The notes: generated from the letters alone by a model not told the origin. Positions 8,476-17,804 are shown, counted from the stretch's first letter. The stretch: 64,000 nt of DNA from SZUA-430 sp964483585 (GCA_964483585.1 CAZABH010000004.1:50259-114258); one strand, 5' to 3'. Translations and numbers: made by a program.

Positions 8476-9131
8476 ACACGAGCACCCAGGACAACGGCGA
8501 AGATCTTCGCAACCAGCTTCTCGACGAACTCCTGCCTCACGTAGCCTTCGACGGCTGGACGGATCGCGCCTTTGCCGACGCCGCCGCCCGTCTGGGGGTT
8601 GAGGAGGCAGCAGCACGTCTGGCCTTCCCACGCGGTATCGCCGACGCGATCACCTACTTTTCGCACCGGGCCGATGATCAAGCCGAGGCACTGATCGCGC
8701 AGGCAGACCTCCAGTCCATGAGGATCCGCGAGCGCGTGGCCTTTGCCGTGCGCACGCGTATCGAGGTCATCGCAGCCCATCGAGAAGCAGCACGCCGCGG
8801 CGCGGCATTGTTCGCACTGCCACAGCATGCGCTGGACGGAGCATCCTGCGTGTACAGGACTTGCGACATGGTCTGGCGCACCATCGGGGATACATCCACT
8901 GATTTCAATTTCTACACCAAGCGAGGGCTTCTCTCGGGAGTCTTCACCTCGACGATGCTCTACTGGTTCAGTGACACCAGTGAAGGCAGTGCCGAGACCT
9001 GGAAGTTCCTCGACCGTCGCATTGCCGACGTCATGCAGATCGAGAAGGTGAAGTCTGCTGTAGTCAAGGCGGCCAGCGCACTACCGAGCCCGTTGACCAT
9101 TCTCGCAGCGTTGCGATATCCGGGCCGCTAG
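8472..9131 (+). CDS. coq9: COQ9 family protein (ubiquinone biosynthesis)
   Basis: A 219-aa protein with a TetR-like helical N-terminus (GWTDRAFADAAARLGV-x-x-AA) and the COQ9 C-terminal region (WRTIGDTSTDFNFYTKRGLLSGVFTSTMLYWFSD), which is the most conserved stretch of the family. COQ9 is a lipid-binding partner of the COQ7-type hydroxylase step of ubiquinone synthesis at the membrane. The gene is coupled to def and lies near rpsU; coq9 close to rpsU is a recurrent alphaproteobacterial arrangement. Its stop codon overlaps that of the convergent purK in the shared tetranucleotide CTAG (9128-9131). Confidence 0.88.
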   Translation: MNTSTQDNGEDLRNQLLDELLPHVAFDGWTDRAFADAAARLGVEEAAARLAFPRGIADAITYFSHRADDQAEALIAQADLQSMRIRERVAFAVRTRIEVIAAHREAARRGAALFALPQHALDGASCVYRTCDMVWRTIGDTSTDFNFYTKRGLLSGVFTSTMLYWFSDTSEGSAETWKFLDRRIADVMQIEKVKSAVVKAASALPSPLTILAALRYPGR

Positions 9132-10240
9132 TCGGCAGGCCTGAGACCCAAAGGGTATAACCGCGTCACATGGCCCATCTTTCGGCCGGCGCGGGGCTCG
9201 CCCTTGCCATAGTGGTGCAGTGCAGTTGCCGCCTGTCCTGCAACCTTCTGCCACTCGTCGATTTCGTGGCCGAGAAGGTTGGTCATTACCGCATCGCAAT
9301 GGCGGGTCGTGTCCCCGAGTGGCCATCCACATACGGCGCGGATCTGCTGCTCGAACTGGCTCACGCTGCAGGCGTCGATCGTCCAGTGGCCGGAATTGTG
9401 TACACGGGGCGCGATCTCGTTCACAAGCAGCATGCCGTCATGCGTCTCGAACAGCTCAACCGCCATCACACCAACATAGTCGAAGGCCGACAAAAGCGTC
9501 TCGGCGATGCGGCGGGCATCAGCCCGCACGCGGCCGCTGGCACGCGCCGGCGCCAGCGTCGTTCGCAGGATATGGTTTTCATGCCTGTTTTCGACCAGGT
9601 CATAGCAGGCAATCTCACCTTGGACACCGCGTGCAGCAACAATCGAAAGCTCGCGCTTGAAGGGGATGAACCCCTCAAGAATGCATGGTGCGCGGCCAAG
9701 GGCCTCCCATGCGGTTTTGAGGTCGCAGGCCGCGCGGACCAGTCGTTGACCCTTTCCGTCATAGCCGAACCGGGATGTCTTGAGCACGCATGGAAGCCCT
9801 GTGACAGCGAGCGCTGGCGAAAGGCAGTCTTCGGTCTCGACTGCCGCAAAGGGGGCCGTGCCAATGCCAGCCTTCCTGACGAACCTTTTCTCGGCCAAGC
9901 GATCCTGAATGATGGTCAGCGCGGCAGGCGAGGGGCGCACGGCACAAAGACCAGCCAGCAAGGCGGCGGTCTCACCGGGCACGTTCTCGAATTCATAGGT
10001 GACGACCTCGACGCGATTCGCAAATGCGGCGAGGGCCTCACGATCTGCATAGTTGCCAACGACATGCCAGTCACTGACCTGAAAGGCTGGTGCATCGGTC
10101 TCTGGCGCATAGATCGCACAACGCAGGCCAAGCCGCGCGGCAGCCAGTGCCAGCATGCGGCCAAGCTGTCCTCCACCAAGGATGCCGACGGTTCCACCGG
10201 GAGGCACGATGTGCGCAGGGTCAGCTGCCATTGTCTTCAT
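9128..10240 (-). CDS. purK: 5-(carboxyamino)imidazole ribonucleotide synthase
   Basis: About 370 aa, an ATP-grasp enzyme that makes N5-CAIR from AIR, bicarbonate and ATP in purine synthesis. Visible motifs are the N-terminal GILGGGQLGRMLALAA, YAPETDAPA, VVTYEFENVP, the ATP-grasp core LKTSRFGYDGKGQ, and FVNEIAPRVHNSGHWTID (as LLVNEIAPRVHNSGH) near the C-terminus. Start: ATG at 10240 (overlapping purE by 20 bp) or ATG at 10231 inside the same overlap; both are plausible. It forms an operon with purE upstream and converges on coq9. Confidence 0.93.
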   Translation of the reverse strand: MKTMAADPAHIVPPGGTVGILGGGQLGRMLALAAARLGLRCAIYAPETDAPAFQVSDWHVVGNYADREALAAFANRVEVVTYEFENVPGETAALLAGLCAVRPSPAALTIIQDRLAEKRFVRKAGIGTAPFAAVETEDCLSPALAVTGLPCVLKTSRFGYDGKGQRLVRAACDLKTAWEALGRAPCILEGFIPFKRELSIVAARGVQGEIACYDLVENRHENHILRTTLAPARASGRVRADARRIAETLLSAFDYVGVMAVELFETHDGMLLVNEIAPRVHNSGHWTIDACSVSQFEQQIRAVCGWPLGDTTRHCDAVMTNLLGHEIDEWQKVAGQAATALHHYGKGEPRAGRKMGHVTRLYPLGLRPAD

Positions 10241-10751
10241 CAAAGGGGGCTTCCGGAACTTCCGCTGTCTGCCGCGCGCGAAAAGCGTCGAGGCGCTTGG
10301 CGAGATCCTTGTCGCTGAGGGCAAGGATCGCAGCCGCCAGCAGCGCGGCATTTCTGGCGCCGGGCTTTCCGATCGCCAGCGTACCCACCGGAACGCCACC
10401 CGGCATCTGTACGATCGAGAGCAGGCTGTCCACCCCGTTGAGCCCGGTCGCCGCGACCGGAACCCCCAGGACGGGAAGGGTCGTCATGGATGAGGCCATA
10501 CCCGGGAGGTGCGCGGCTCCGCCGGCCCCAGCGATGATGACCTTCAGGCCACGACTTCGTGCGCCCTTGGCATAGGCGAACAGGCGATCCGGCGTGCGGT
10601 GGGCAGAGACCACGCGCACCTCGTGTCGCACGCCAAGTTTCTCGAGCACGTCTGCCGCCTCTGACATGACAGCCCAATCAGACCGGCTTCCCATGATGAT
10701 GCCGACATCTGCCTGCGAACGTTCGCCTGAAGGGTTTGGTTTTGTGGCCAT
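10221..10751 (-). CDS. purE: 5-(carboxyamino)imidazole ribonucleotide mutase
   Basis: A 176-aa class I PurE, which converts N5-CAIR to CAIR in the purine pathway. Hallmarks are IIMGSRSDW near the N-terminus, VVSAHRTPDRLFAYA with the active-site His, and the GGAAHLPGM loop. The C-terminus overlaps the start of purK, so the pair PurE-PurK works in sequence and is translationally coupled. About 190 bp separate it from the divergent diguanylate cyclase gene, leaving room for both promoters. Confidence 0.95.
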   Translation of the reverse strand: MATKPNPSGERSQADVGIIMGSRSDWAVMSEAADVLEKLGVRHEVRVVSAHRTPDRLFAYAKGARSRGLKVIIAGAGGAAHLPGMASSMTTLPVLGVPVAATGLNGVDSLLSIVQMPGGVPVGTLAIGKPGARNAALLAAAILALSDKDLAKRLDAFRARQTAEVPEAPFDEDNGS

Positions 10752-10943
10752 GCCGGCCTTGCGCTTCCTGGATCGTCTTGAGCCGGCGGACCGAAGCTTC
10801 CGGCTGATGGAAGCGCCGGATTATAGTGGTTTTGCTGCGCCAGTGAAATCCTGAACTCAGGAAGCCTTAAGCATTTGGTCGCAGCCTCAGTGTTAACGAT
10901 TCGTGACGAAGACACCGCCCATCTTGCGCTATACTGGAGCCGC

Positions 10944-11690
10944 ATGAAGATCTCAGGCACCCGCCCAGGTTCTGTAACCGGCGCAACAGGCGCCAGCGCC
11001 TATGCGTCCGTGCAGAAAGCCGCCGCGCCCATGACAGCTGCAGCCCCCCGGCCCCCGGGAGAGGTCGCGACTGTTCTGGGCATACCGGAAAGCGAGTTCA
11101 CCCCCCGGGTACGAGACGCCATCATGACCCTCATGGGTGAAGTGGACCGCCTCAGGGGCGAGGTCGAGCAGATGCGCAACCAGATGGAGGCCGTGCAGGC
11201 GCTGGCAGATCAGGACAGTCTTGTTCCGCTTCTCAACCGCAGGGCATTCGTCCGCGAGATGTCCCGGATCCTCGACTTTGGCGAGCGCTATGACCTGACG
11301 GCGTCCTTGGTCTATTTCGACCTCGATGGCTTCAAGCAGGTCAACGACACGTTGGGGCACGCAGCAGGGGATGCCGTGTTACGCCATGTTGCAAGGATCC
11401 TGACCGATCATGTGCGAGAGTCAGACGTGATCGGTCGCCTGGGAGGAGACGAATTCGGGCTGATCATGGCCAAGGCGGACCGCGACGCAGCCGAGCGCAA
11501 GGCTATGTTTTTGGCGAAACAGCTCTCCGACACGAAGTTCGATTGGAACGGCCGCACCATACCATTGTCGATGACGCACGGGGTCCATGTTTTCCGAAAA
11601 GGCGAAGATCCTGACGGCGCCATGGAGAACGCCGACAAGGCGATGTACAGCGCAAAGAGCGCGCGAGCAAAGACAAGGCCGCCGGCTTGA
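10944..11690 (+). CDS. diguanylate cyclase (GGDEF domain)
   Basis: A 248-aa protein. Residues 1-60 are low-complexity and Ala/Pro-rich, about 61-90 is a likely coiled-coil linker (LMGEVDRLRGEVEQMRNQMEAV), and about 90-245 is a GGDEF domain. The active-site motif GGDEF at 167-171 is intact, with a RESD I-site (residues 158-161) five residues before it, so product inhibition by cyclic di-GMP is expected. There are no transmembrane or sensor domains, so it is probably cytosolic with the coiled coil mediating dimerisation. Start: ATG 10944 preceded by GGAG. A TATACT hexamer lies only nine bases upstream of this ATG. Confidence 0.9.
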   Translation: MKISGTRPGSVTGATGASAYASVQKAAAPMTAAAPRPPGEVATVLGIPESEFTPRVRDAIMTLMGEVDRLRGEVEQMRNQMEAVQALADQDSLVPLLNRRAFVREMSRILDFGERYDLTASLVYFDLDGFKQVNDTLGHAAGDAVLRHVARILTDHVRESDVIGRLGGDEFGLIMAKADRDAAERKAMFLAKQLSDTKFDWNGRTIPLSMTHGVHVFRKGEDPDGAMENADKAMYSAKSARAKTRPPA

Positions 11691-11705
11691 ATGCCGCGCT
11701 GAGTC

Positions 11706-12011
11706 TCAGGCGATGATATCTGGAAGCAGAGTGTCCTCGATCTTCGTGATCTGATCCTTCAGCATCAGTTTCCGTTTCTTCAGTCGCTGAAGCAGGAGTT
11801 GGTCGATCGCCGCGCTGGTAACCAGCGCTTGGATCTCATCATCGAGCGAACGATGCTGCTTTTTCAGGGCAGCTAGCTCTTGCAGCGTGGCGCGATCGAC
11901 CGAACTGGGATCAACACCCTCGGGCAGGGCATCAAGCCCCTCGGCTTCCAACCCGCCGACAAGTGTCAGAGAGTGGTTTTCCTTGTTATCGGTGTCTTTT
12001 GTGGAATCCAT
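11706..12011 (-). CDS. YdcH/DUF465 family protein (long form)
   Basis: A 101-aa protein. Its C-terminal half carries the DUF465 helical-hairpin signature: LKKQHRSLDDEIQAL, then LLLQRLKKRKLMLKDQITKIED. The N-terminal 50 residues are acidic and not part of the usual short family. DUF465 proteins are small coiled-coil proteins of unknown function, very common in Alphaproteobacteria. A second, shorter member is encoded divergently about 245 bp away. The start ATG at 12011 is the first in frame. Confidence 0.8.
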   Translation of the reverse strand: MDSTKDTDNKENHSLTLVGGLEAEGLDALPEGVDPSSVDRATLQELAALKKQHRSLDDEIQALVTSAAIDQLLLQRLKKRKLMLKDQITKIEDTLLPDIIA

Positions 12012-12256
12012 AACCTTCGCACCGGCTCAAGCGGTATTCATCAAGAGAATAGTCTAGCACATTTGCCTCAGACCGCGTTTCGCAGGTGCACAACGTGCGG
12101 AACGCAAACCCAGCCGACATCTTGTATTGGGCAAAAGCCGCAGGCCCTTTGCTCAGGGCCCGGGTTAACACAAAATTTGCAACCGTCCCAACATCCGCGC
12201 TGACAACGCGAACCTTTTATGATCCACTTGGGTCCTCAAAGCACGGAGGCACGTCA

Positions 12257-12430
12257 ATGGGCCTAGAGTCGCATATCCAGGAACTTACGGATAGGCATCA
12301 CAAACTCGAAGAGAAAATCAGGGATGAACAGCATCGACCCCACCCTGACGACATAGTGCTGGCAGAGCTGAAAAAGAAGAAGCTGCGCCTCAAGGAAGAG
12401 ATCGAGCGCTTGAGGCTCGAGATACACTAG
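12257..12430 (+). CDS. YdcH/DUF465 family protein (short form)
   Basis: A 57-aa coiled-coil protein beginning MGLESHIQELTDRHHKLEEK and ending LAELKKKKLRLKEEIERLRLEIH, the typical full-length DUF465 layout of two helices. The ATG at 12257 follows a GGAGG at about six bases, so this start is preferred over the longer in-frame ORF from 12086, whose translation does not look like protein. It is divergent from a larger DUF465 paralogue. A hairpin with a short T-run follows 58 bp after the stop. Confidence 0.85.
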   Translation: MGLESHIQELTDRHHKLEEKIRDEQHRPHPDDIVLAELKKKKLRLKEEIERLRLEIH

Positions 12431-12487
12431 ATCAAAGAAACATCAGGCAGGATCAACCTTGACGGACAAGGAATTCTGCCCCTCCTG

Positions 12488-12522
12488 ACGCCCCCGGCGC
12501 ATAACGCGTTCGGGGGCGTTTC
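12488..12522 (+). terminator. probable rho-independent terminator after short DUF465 gene
   Basis: Arms ACGCCCCCG (12488-12496) and CGGGGGCGT (12511-12519) form a 9-bp GC-rich stem. The 14-base loop can itself pair through GCG/CGC. Only a weak T-run (GTTTC) follows. It lies between the plus-strand DUF465 gene and the end of the convergent acyl-CoA ligase gene. Confidence 0.55.
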
Positions 12523-12573
12523 GATTCAGCGCTGCAATGCCTGCGGGCAGTACCCCAACCAGTACCGCTGCAC

Positions 12574-14214
12574 TCAGGTCTTGAGCGCCATCTCGCGGAG
12601 CTTGAACTTCTGGATCTTGCCAGTGGACGTCTTTGGTAATTCGCAGAATACGACTGTTCGCGGTACCTTGTAGCCCGCGATATGGCCCCGGACAAAGGCG
12701 ATGATCTCGTCTGCAGTGGCCGCTGCACCTTTTTTGAGCTCGATGAACGCAACTGGTGTCTCGCCCCACTTGGGATCTGGTTTCCCCGCGACGCCCGCCA
12801 GCCCGACCGCCGGGTGTTTCATTAGGACATCCTCGACTTCGATAGACGAGATATTCTCGCCACCGGAGATGATGATGTCTTTCGAACGGTCCTTGAGTTG
12901 GACATAGCCATCCGGATGCCACACGCCCAGGTCGCCGGAGTGAAACCACCCATCCTTGAAGGCGGCCGCCGAGGCGGCGGGATTCTTCAGGTAACCCTTC
13001 ATCACGACATTGCCGCGGAAGAACACCTCGCCCATGGTCTGGCCGTCGCGCGGCACATCCTGCATGGTTTCGGGATCCTTCACGGCCAGCGACTCGAGAA
13101 CGGTATAGCGCACGCCCTGCCGCGCCTTGATACGCGCCCTGTCCTCCAGGTCATGCCTGTCCCATTCGTCGTGCCAAGCATTGACAACGGCTGGTCCGTA
13201 GGTCTCGGTCAGACCGTACACATGGTGAACCTGAAAACCGGCAGCCTCCATTCGCGCAAGGGTGGCTGCCGGCGGAGGTGCGGCCGCCGTCATGAACTCG
13301 ACCTTGTTGGGCAGGGTCCTGCGTTCCTCGTCCGTGGCATCTACAAGCATGCTCATGACGATAGGGGCACCACACATATGCGTGACACCGTATCGCTCGC
13401 AGGCTTCGTACATATTGGCGGCGCTGACCCGCCGCAGGCAGACATGCGTTCCTGCGACGACAGAAATTGTCCAGGTGAAGCACCAGCCGTTGCAGTGGAA
13501 CATCGGCAGGGACCATAGATAGACGGGGTGCGCGCGGATCGACGCCGATATGACGTTCCCGAGGGCCAGCAGATACGCACCGCGCGAGTGAAACACCACG
13601 CCTTTCGGATTACCAGTTGTGCCGCTTGTATAATTCAGGGCGATCGCCTGCCATTCATCAGCGGGCAGTGACCAGGCAAACGACGGATCCCCCGTCATGA
13701 GAAAATCCTCGTACTCGATCTGGCCGAGAAGCTCCCCGCCCTTGAAGGCAGGGTCATCGATACCAACAAGATACGGCTTCGCCTTACAAAGCTTCAGCGC
13801 TTCACGGGCGAGGCTTCCGAACTCGCGGTCGACCATAAGGACCTTGGCCTCGCCGTGGTCGAGGATGAACGCGATCTCCTGCGCGCTGAGACGGTAATTG
13901 ATGGCGTTGAGGACTGCACCGGTCATCATGACACCATAGTGGGCGTCCAGCATGGCAGGAATATTGGGTGCAAGAACCGAAACCGTGTCGCCCAGCCCGA
14001 TTCCCCGCCTGGACAAGGCCGAAGCCAGGCGCCGGCATCGCTCATAGAACTGGGCGTAAGTGAAAGATATCTCGCCATGAAGAATGGCCGTTCGCTCGGG
14101 ATAGACGAACGCTGCACGTTCGAGGAACGTCAGGGGCGACAGGGATTGATAATTGGCGGGATTCTTGTCGAGATCGGTCTCGTAAGGGTTGCGTGGGTGC
14201 CTCGCTTCACTCAT
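12574..14214 (-). CDS. AMP-dependent acyl-CoA synthetase
   Basis: A 546-aa ANL-superfamily ligase that activates a carboxylic acid as its adenylate and then its CoA thioester. Motifs are the P-loop-like YTSGTTGNPKGV, the AMP-binding VYGLTETYGP, and the hinge/A8 region FHSGDLGVWHPDGYVQLKDRSKD, with the catalytic Lys near the end in PKTSTGKIQKFKLR. Overall length and the FxERAAFVYPERTAILHG opening resemble the medium-chain acyl-CoA / DmdB-type group. The acid substrate cannot be read from sequence. It is a single-gene unit convergent with the DUF465 gene and divergent from an MFS transporter. Confidence 0.88.
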   Translation of the reverse strand: MSEARHPRNPYETDLDKNPANYQSLSPLTFLERAAFVYPERTAILHGEISFTYAQFYERCRRLASALSRRGIGLGDTVSVLAPNIPAMLDAHYGVMMTGAVLNAINYRLSAQEIAFILDHGEAKVLMVDREFGSLAREALKLCKAKPYLVGIDDPAFKGGELLGQIEYEDFLMTGDPSFAWSLPADEWQAIALNYTSGTTGNPKGVVFHSRGAYLLALGNVISASIRAHPVYLWSLPMFHCNGWCFTWTISVVAGTHVCLRRVSAANMYEACERYGVTHMCGAPIVMSMLVDATDEERRTLPNKVEFMTAAAPPPAATLARMEAAGFQVHHVYGLTETYGPAVVNAWHDEWDRHDLEDRARIKARQGVRYTVLESLAVKDPETMQDVPRDGQTMGEVFFRGNVVMKGYLKNPAASAAAFKDGWFHSGDLGVWHPDGYVQLKDRSKDIIISGGENISSIEVEDVLMKHPAVGLAGVAGKPDPKWGETPVAFIELKKGAAATADEIIAFVRGHIAGYKVPRTVVFCELPKTSTGKIQKFKLREMALKT

Positions 14215-14421
14215 TCCAGTTTCACTCCCGGTGCGAACATGCGGGCGAACCTAGCCAAGCCCGGAGATCGGGGCAACCAATGGGCCCCCGGAAAGCCACA
14301 GGCGCACAGGCGTGGCTTCAATACGCGGCGATGACCTGTGACAGGGCGTCCTTTGGCACGGATCCCACTGGCTCGATGGCTGGCCCAAGGCTAAACAGGA
14401 AGCACACCACACCGTTTGCTC

Positions 14422-15672
14422 ATGACAACGCGCGTCACTTCCTCGGACATCGCCCGCATCGCCTCGCTGCTTGCAACCGCAGTCCTCATGCTGCTCGCAA
14501 ACGGGCTGCAGGGAACCCTTGTCCCCGTGCGCGCCGACGCCGAAGCGTTCTCGAGCACCTCCATTGCCCTGATGGGGTCGGCTTACTTCATCGGCTTCAT
14601 TGCAGGCTGTTGGCAGTCCCCGCGGCTGACAGCAAGGGTTGGTCAGATCCGTGCCTTCGCAGTCCTCGCCGCACTCACGGCGGCGTTGGTACTCGTTCAT
14701 GCACTCTTGGTTTCGCCATGGGTCTGGGCTGCGCTAAGGGCTGGCATCGGCTTTTGTGCTGCTGGAATGTTTGCCGTCCTCGAGGCCTGGCTCAACCAGC
14801 AATCAGCAAACGAAATCCGTGGACGCATTTTCACCCTCTACGCGACCCTGAACAATCTCGCTCTGTTGGGTGGTCAGTACCTGTTCACGCTTGCAAGCCC
14901 CACGACGCACGAGCTCTTCTCGCTCTGTGCCATCCTCACGATGATGTGCCTGATCCCTGTCGGCCTCACCCGCCAGGAAGAACCCCCGCGTCCCCAAACG
15001 GTTTCGCTGCACCTCGGTAGGCTCTATCAGCTCTCGCCCGTGGGTATGGTTGGCGCAGTCGTGGTGGGACTGGTATCTGGCGCATTCTGGACCTTGGCGC
15101 CCGTCTACGCGGCATCACGAGGCATGAGCGTAGACGGCATCGCGCTGTTCATGTCTGCCGTCATCCTGGGCGGAGCCATCGCTCAATGGCCCGTCGGCCG
15201 GCTCTCCGACCGGATGGACAGGCGCTATGTCATCGGCTGTTGCGCCGCGCTTGCGGCTGTGGCGGGGCTGCTGCTGGCAACGCCAGCCCCTTCAGACAGC
15301 ATGGCCGAAATCTGGCTTCTGGCTGCCGGTGTTCTTTACGGCGCAACTGCCTTCCCGATCGGGTCGCTGACGAATGCCCATCTCAACGACCACGCCAGGC
15401 GCGAGGAGATGACGCAAGTCGCCTCGAGCAACCTGTTTGTCTATGGGGCCGCGGCAGCCATCGGGCCCATCATCGCCGCCGGCGTTATCAGCGTCGCCGA
15501 CATGGATGCCATCTTCCTCTACACCAGCCTGATGCACGCGCTATTTGTTGCCTTCGTGCTCTATCGGCTGCTCAGGCGCGGCCCGGTACCGACAAACCAG
15601 CGAGAGCCATTCGAAGCCGAGACAATTCAGCCGGCGCCCATGCACGTAAACCCTCAAACCCGCAGCGAATAG
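14422..15672 (+). CDS. MFS transporter, YcaD-like
   Basis: A 416-aa inner-membrane protein with about twelve hydrophobic segments in two halves. Each half carries a degenerate motif A between its helices 2 and 3 (QSPRLTARVGQIRAF; WPVGRLSDRMDRRY). The N-terminal LLLANGLQGTLVPVRA pattern and overall length fit the YcaD-like branch of the major facilitator superfamily. The substrate is unknown. I place the start at ATG 14422; a TTG six bases earlier is also in frame. The last about 40 residues form a polar cytoplasmic tail. Confidence 0.85.
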   Translation: MTTRVTSSDIARIASLLATAVLMLLANGLQGTLVPVRADAEAFSSTSIALMGSAYFIGFIAGCWQSPRLTARVGQIRAFAVLAALTAALVLVHALLVSPWVWAALRAGIGFCAAGMFAVLEAWLNQQSANEIRGRIFTLYATLNNLALLGGQYLFTLASPTTHELFSLCAILTMMCLIPVGLTRQEEPPRPQTVSLHLGRLYQLSPVGMVGAVVVGLVSGAFWTLAPVYAASRGMSVDGIALFMSAVILGGAIAQWPVGRLSDRMDRRYVIGCCAALAAVAGLLLATPAPSDSMAEIWLLAAGVLYGATAFPIGSLTNAHLNDHARREEMTQVASSNLFVYGAAAAIGPIIAAGVISVADMDAIFLYTSLMHALFVAFVLYRLLRRGPVPTNQREPFEAETIQPAPMHVNPQTRSE

Positions 15673-15711
15673 GCTTCCCGGAAGCATTGCCGCAGGTTCA
15701 AGGTCGATATG

Positions 15712-16389
15712 TCAGGACTGCTTGTCGCCACGCACGCGCTGGAACGAGGCAAAGACCGACGCAGGATCGTACTTCATCTGCTGCGCGTCGTCTTCGCTTT
15801 CGGGCCTCACGGCGTCACTGGCAGGTTTAAGCGTAGTACCTTTCGCGTCAGGCGTGGTCTTGGGTCTGCGCGAGGCCGCCTTCTCGACGGCAAGGTCAAG
15901 CTCAAGTTGCGAGCATAGGCTTAACGTGACGGGGTCAACAGGCTTGATATTGGCGATGTTCCAATGCGTCCGGTTCCGGATCGCCTGGATCGTTGTCTTG
16001 GTGGTCCCGACAAGCTTGCCGATTTCTGGGTCCGTCAGCTCCGGATGATTGCGCACCAGCCATGCGATGGCGTCTGGGCGATCCTGTCGGCGCGACACCG
16101 GTGTGTAACGTTGGCGTCCCTTGGGTGCCGCGGCGGGCATCTCGACAGCCGACTTGTTCATGACAAGACGCTTGCGGGGATCATTCTCAGCCGCAGCAAT
16201 TTCCTCACGGGTAAGCTGGCCCATCATGACGGGATCAAGCGGCACGATCTTCTCGGGATGCATGTCATCGGCCATCGCCTTGATCTCGAGCACATGCAGG
16301 CCACAGAATTCGGCAATCTGGTCAAAGGTCAGTGTGGTCTGATTGATAAGCCACATGGCCGTCGCCTTGGGCATGAGGGGCTTCGTCAT
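15712..16389 (-). CDS. trcR: cell cycle transcriptional regulator TrcR (DUF1013)
   Basis: A 225-aa protein. The N-terminal half is the DUF1013 domain (PF06242), starting MTKPLMPKATAMWLINQTTLTFDQIAEFCGLHVLEIKAMAD, a helix-turn-helix-like region. A second DNA-binding-like segment follows (DRPDAIAWLVRNHPELTDPEIGKLVGTTKTTIQAIRNRTHWN). The family is restricted to Alphaproteobacteria and is annotated as a cell-cycle regulator that associates with transcription. The C-terminal tail (about residues 165-225) is charged and probably disordered. A single-gene unit; its promoter would lie in 16390-16526. Confidence 0.9.
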   Translation of the reverse strand: MTKPLMPKATAMWLINQTTLTFDQIAEFCGLHVLEIKAMADDMHPEKIVPLDPVMMGQLTREEIAAAENDPRKRLVMNKSAVEMPAAAPKGRQRYTPVSRRQDRPDAIAWLVRNHPELTDPEIGKLVGTTKTTIQAIRNRTHWNIANIKPVDPVTLSLCSQLELDLAVEKAASRRPKTTPDAKGTTLKPASDAVRPESEDDAQQMKYDPASVFASFQRVRGDKQS

Positions 16390-16526
16390 CTGTCAATACC
16401 TCTGGGTTCAGTGCCAGCGCATTTTCCAGCGCCAGACCAGGAAATCCACCTTGGGTTTAAGGGAGTTTCGATAACGCTCTTATAAAGTCTCGAGCCTTCC
16501 GAGGGAAGCGGAACCTGCCGCCAGCC

Positions 16527-17525
16527 TCAAGGCGTCAACAGGATCTTACCGATGTGGCTCGAACCCGCCATTTTGCGATGGGCCTCGGCCACGTTTTCCA
16601 TGGCAAACACGCTGTCGACCACAGGCTTTACCTTGCCGGCTTCAATCAGCGGCCAGACATGCATACGCACAGACTTGGCGATCTCGGCCTTTTCCTCAAG
16701 GTGGCGTGCCCTGAGCGTCGACCCTGTGATCGTCAGGCGCTTCAGCATCAGTGGCAGCAGGTTCAGAGTGGCTTCGGCCCCGTTCTGGAAAGCGATATTG
16801 ACCAGTCGCCCCTCGAGTTTCAGCAGGCCGATGTTCTTCTTGATGTAGTCCCCGCCAACCATGTCCAGGATCACGTCAACCCCGACACCGCCTGTTTCCG
16901 CTCGCACGACCTCTGCGAAGTCTGCTTGGCGGTAATTGATCGCCCGCGCTGCACCGAGCCGCTCGCAGGCCGCACATTTGTCGGCCGAGCCCGCCGTCGT
17001 GAACACCCGGTGGCCGAGTGCGGAAAACACCTGGATGGCCGCTGTCCCGATGCCACTGGATCCGCCATGCACCAGTAAAGTCTCTCCAGGTTTCAGGCGG
17101 GCCCGATCGACCACATTCGTCCAGACCGTGAAGTGTGCCTCGGGCAGGGCGGCCGCGTCGACAAGCGAAACCCCCTTGGGGATGGGCAATGCGCTACCTT
17201 CGTGGACAACGCAGTAATCCGCATAGCCGCCGCCGGCGACAAGTGCGCACACCGCGTCGCCGACCCTGAACCGCGTCACGGCGTTGCCTGTGGCCACAAC
17301 CACACCGGAAGCCTCGAGGCCCAGCGTCTCGGGAGCTTCCGCAGGCGGCGGATAAAGCCCCGCGACTTGCATCAGGTCTCCGCGGTTCAAGCCGGTCGCT
17401 GCGACCTTGATGAGAATGTCATGCACCCCGGGCTGGGGTGTCTTGATCTCGCGGATGACGGGGCACGGCTTGCCCTCGCTTGTACCGGCGATGACGGCTT
17501 TCATGGTGGCGGGCAGGGTGGTCAT
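16527..17525 (-). CDS. NAD(P)H quinone oxidoreductase (MDR family, zeta-crystallin type)
   Basis: A 332-aa zinc-independent medium-chain dehydrogenase. The GroES-like N-terminal domain includes VAATGLNRGDLMQVAGLYPPP, and the Rossmann domain is marked by LLVHGGSSGIGTAAIQVFSALG (NADPH-binding motif). The family reduces quinones or activated enones with NADPH in the cytosol. The start MTTLPATMKAV at 17525 is chosen; a later Met (17507) is possible. It is transcribed divergently from a DUF1192 gene 72 bp away, a pairing recurring in Alphaproteobacteria near rcdA and rpmE. Confidence 0.9.
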   Translation of the reverse strand: MTTLPATMKAVIAGTSEGKPCPVIREIKTPQPGVHDILIKVAATGLNRGDLMQVAGLYPPPAEAPETLGLEASGVVVATGNAVTRFRVGDAVCALVAGGGYADYCVVHEGSALPIPKGVSLVDAAALPEAHFTVWTNVVDRARLKPGETLLVHGGSSGIGTAAIQVFSALGHRVFTTAGSADKCAACERLGAARAINYRQADFAEVVRAETGGVGVDVILDMVGGDYIKKNIGLLKLEGRLVNIAFQNGAEATLNLLPLMLKRLTITGSTLRARHLEEKAEIAKSVRMHVWPLIEAGKVKPVVDSVFAMENVAEAHRKMAGSSHIGKILLTP

Positions 17526-17597
17526 GGCAGCTGGCCTCTTGAAGAAGGAAGGACGAAAGGCTTCAATTCCATTGCGCAAACAGAACGGGTGTTGGCA

Positions 17598-17783
17598 ATG
17601 GCCTGGGATGACCTTGATCCAAAAACAAAGAAGCCGGCGCCTCTCGACCTTGGTCCCCTGTCCGTCGAAGAATTGCAGGCAAGGATACTGGATTTCCAGT
17701 CCGAAATCCGTCGCATGGAAGAGGCAATCAGGCTCAAGCAGGCCCAGAGATCGTCTGCCGATGCCCTCTTTCGCAAGACGTGA
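17598..17783 (+). CDS. DUF1192 family small protein
   Basis: A 61-aa protein with the DUF1192 (PF06698) core: LGPLSVEELQARILDFQSEIRRMEEAIRLKQAQRSSADALF. This is a short acidic N-terminus followed by one long coiled-coil helix. Function is unknown. The gene is between the quinone oxidoreductase and the region leading to rcdA, a conserved alphaproteobacterial neighbourhood. The ATG at 17598 is the first Met giving the family N-terminus; the longer upstream reading frame is antisense to the oxidoreductase and not coding. Confidence 0.82.
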   Translation: MAWDDLDPKTKKPAPLDLGPLSVEELQARILDFQSEIRRMEEAIRLKQAQRSSADALFRKT

Positions 17784-17804
17784 CCCCCGCGACGGTCCCG
17801 CATG

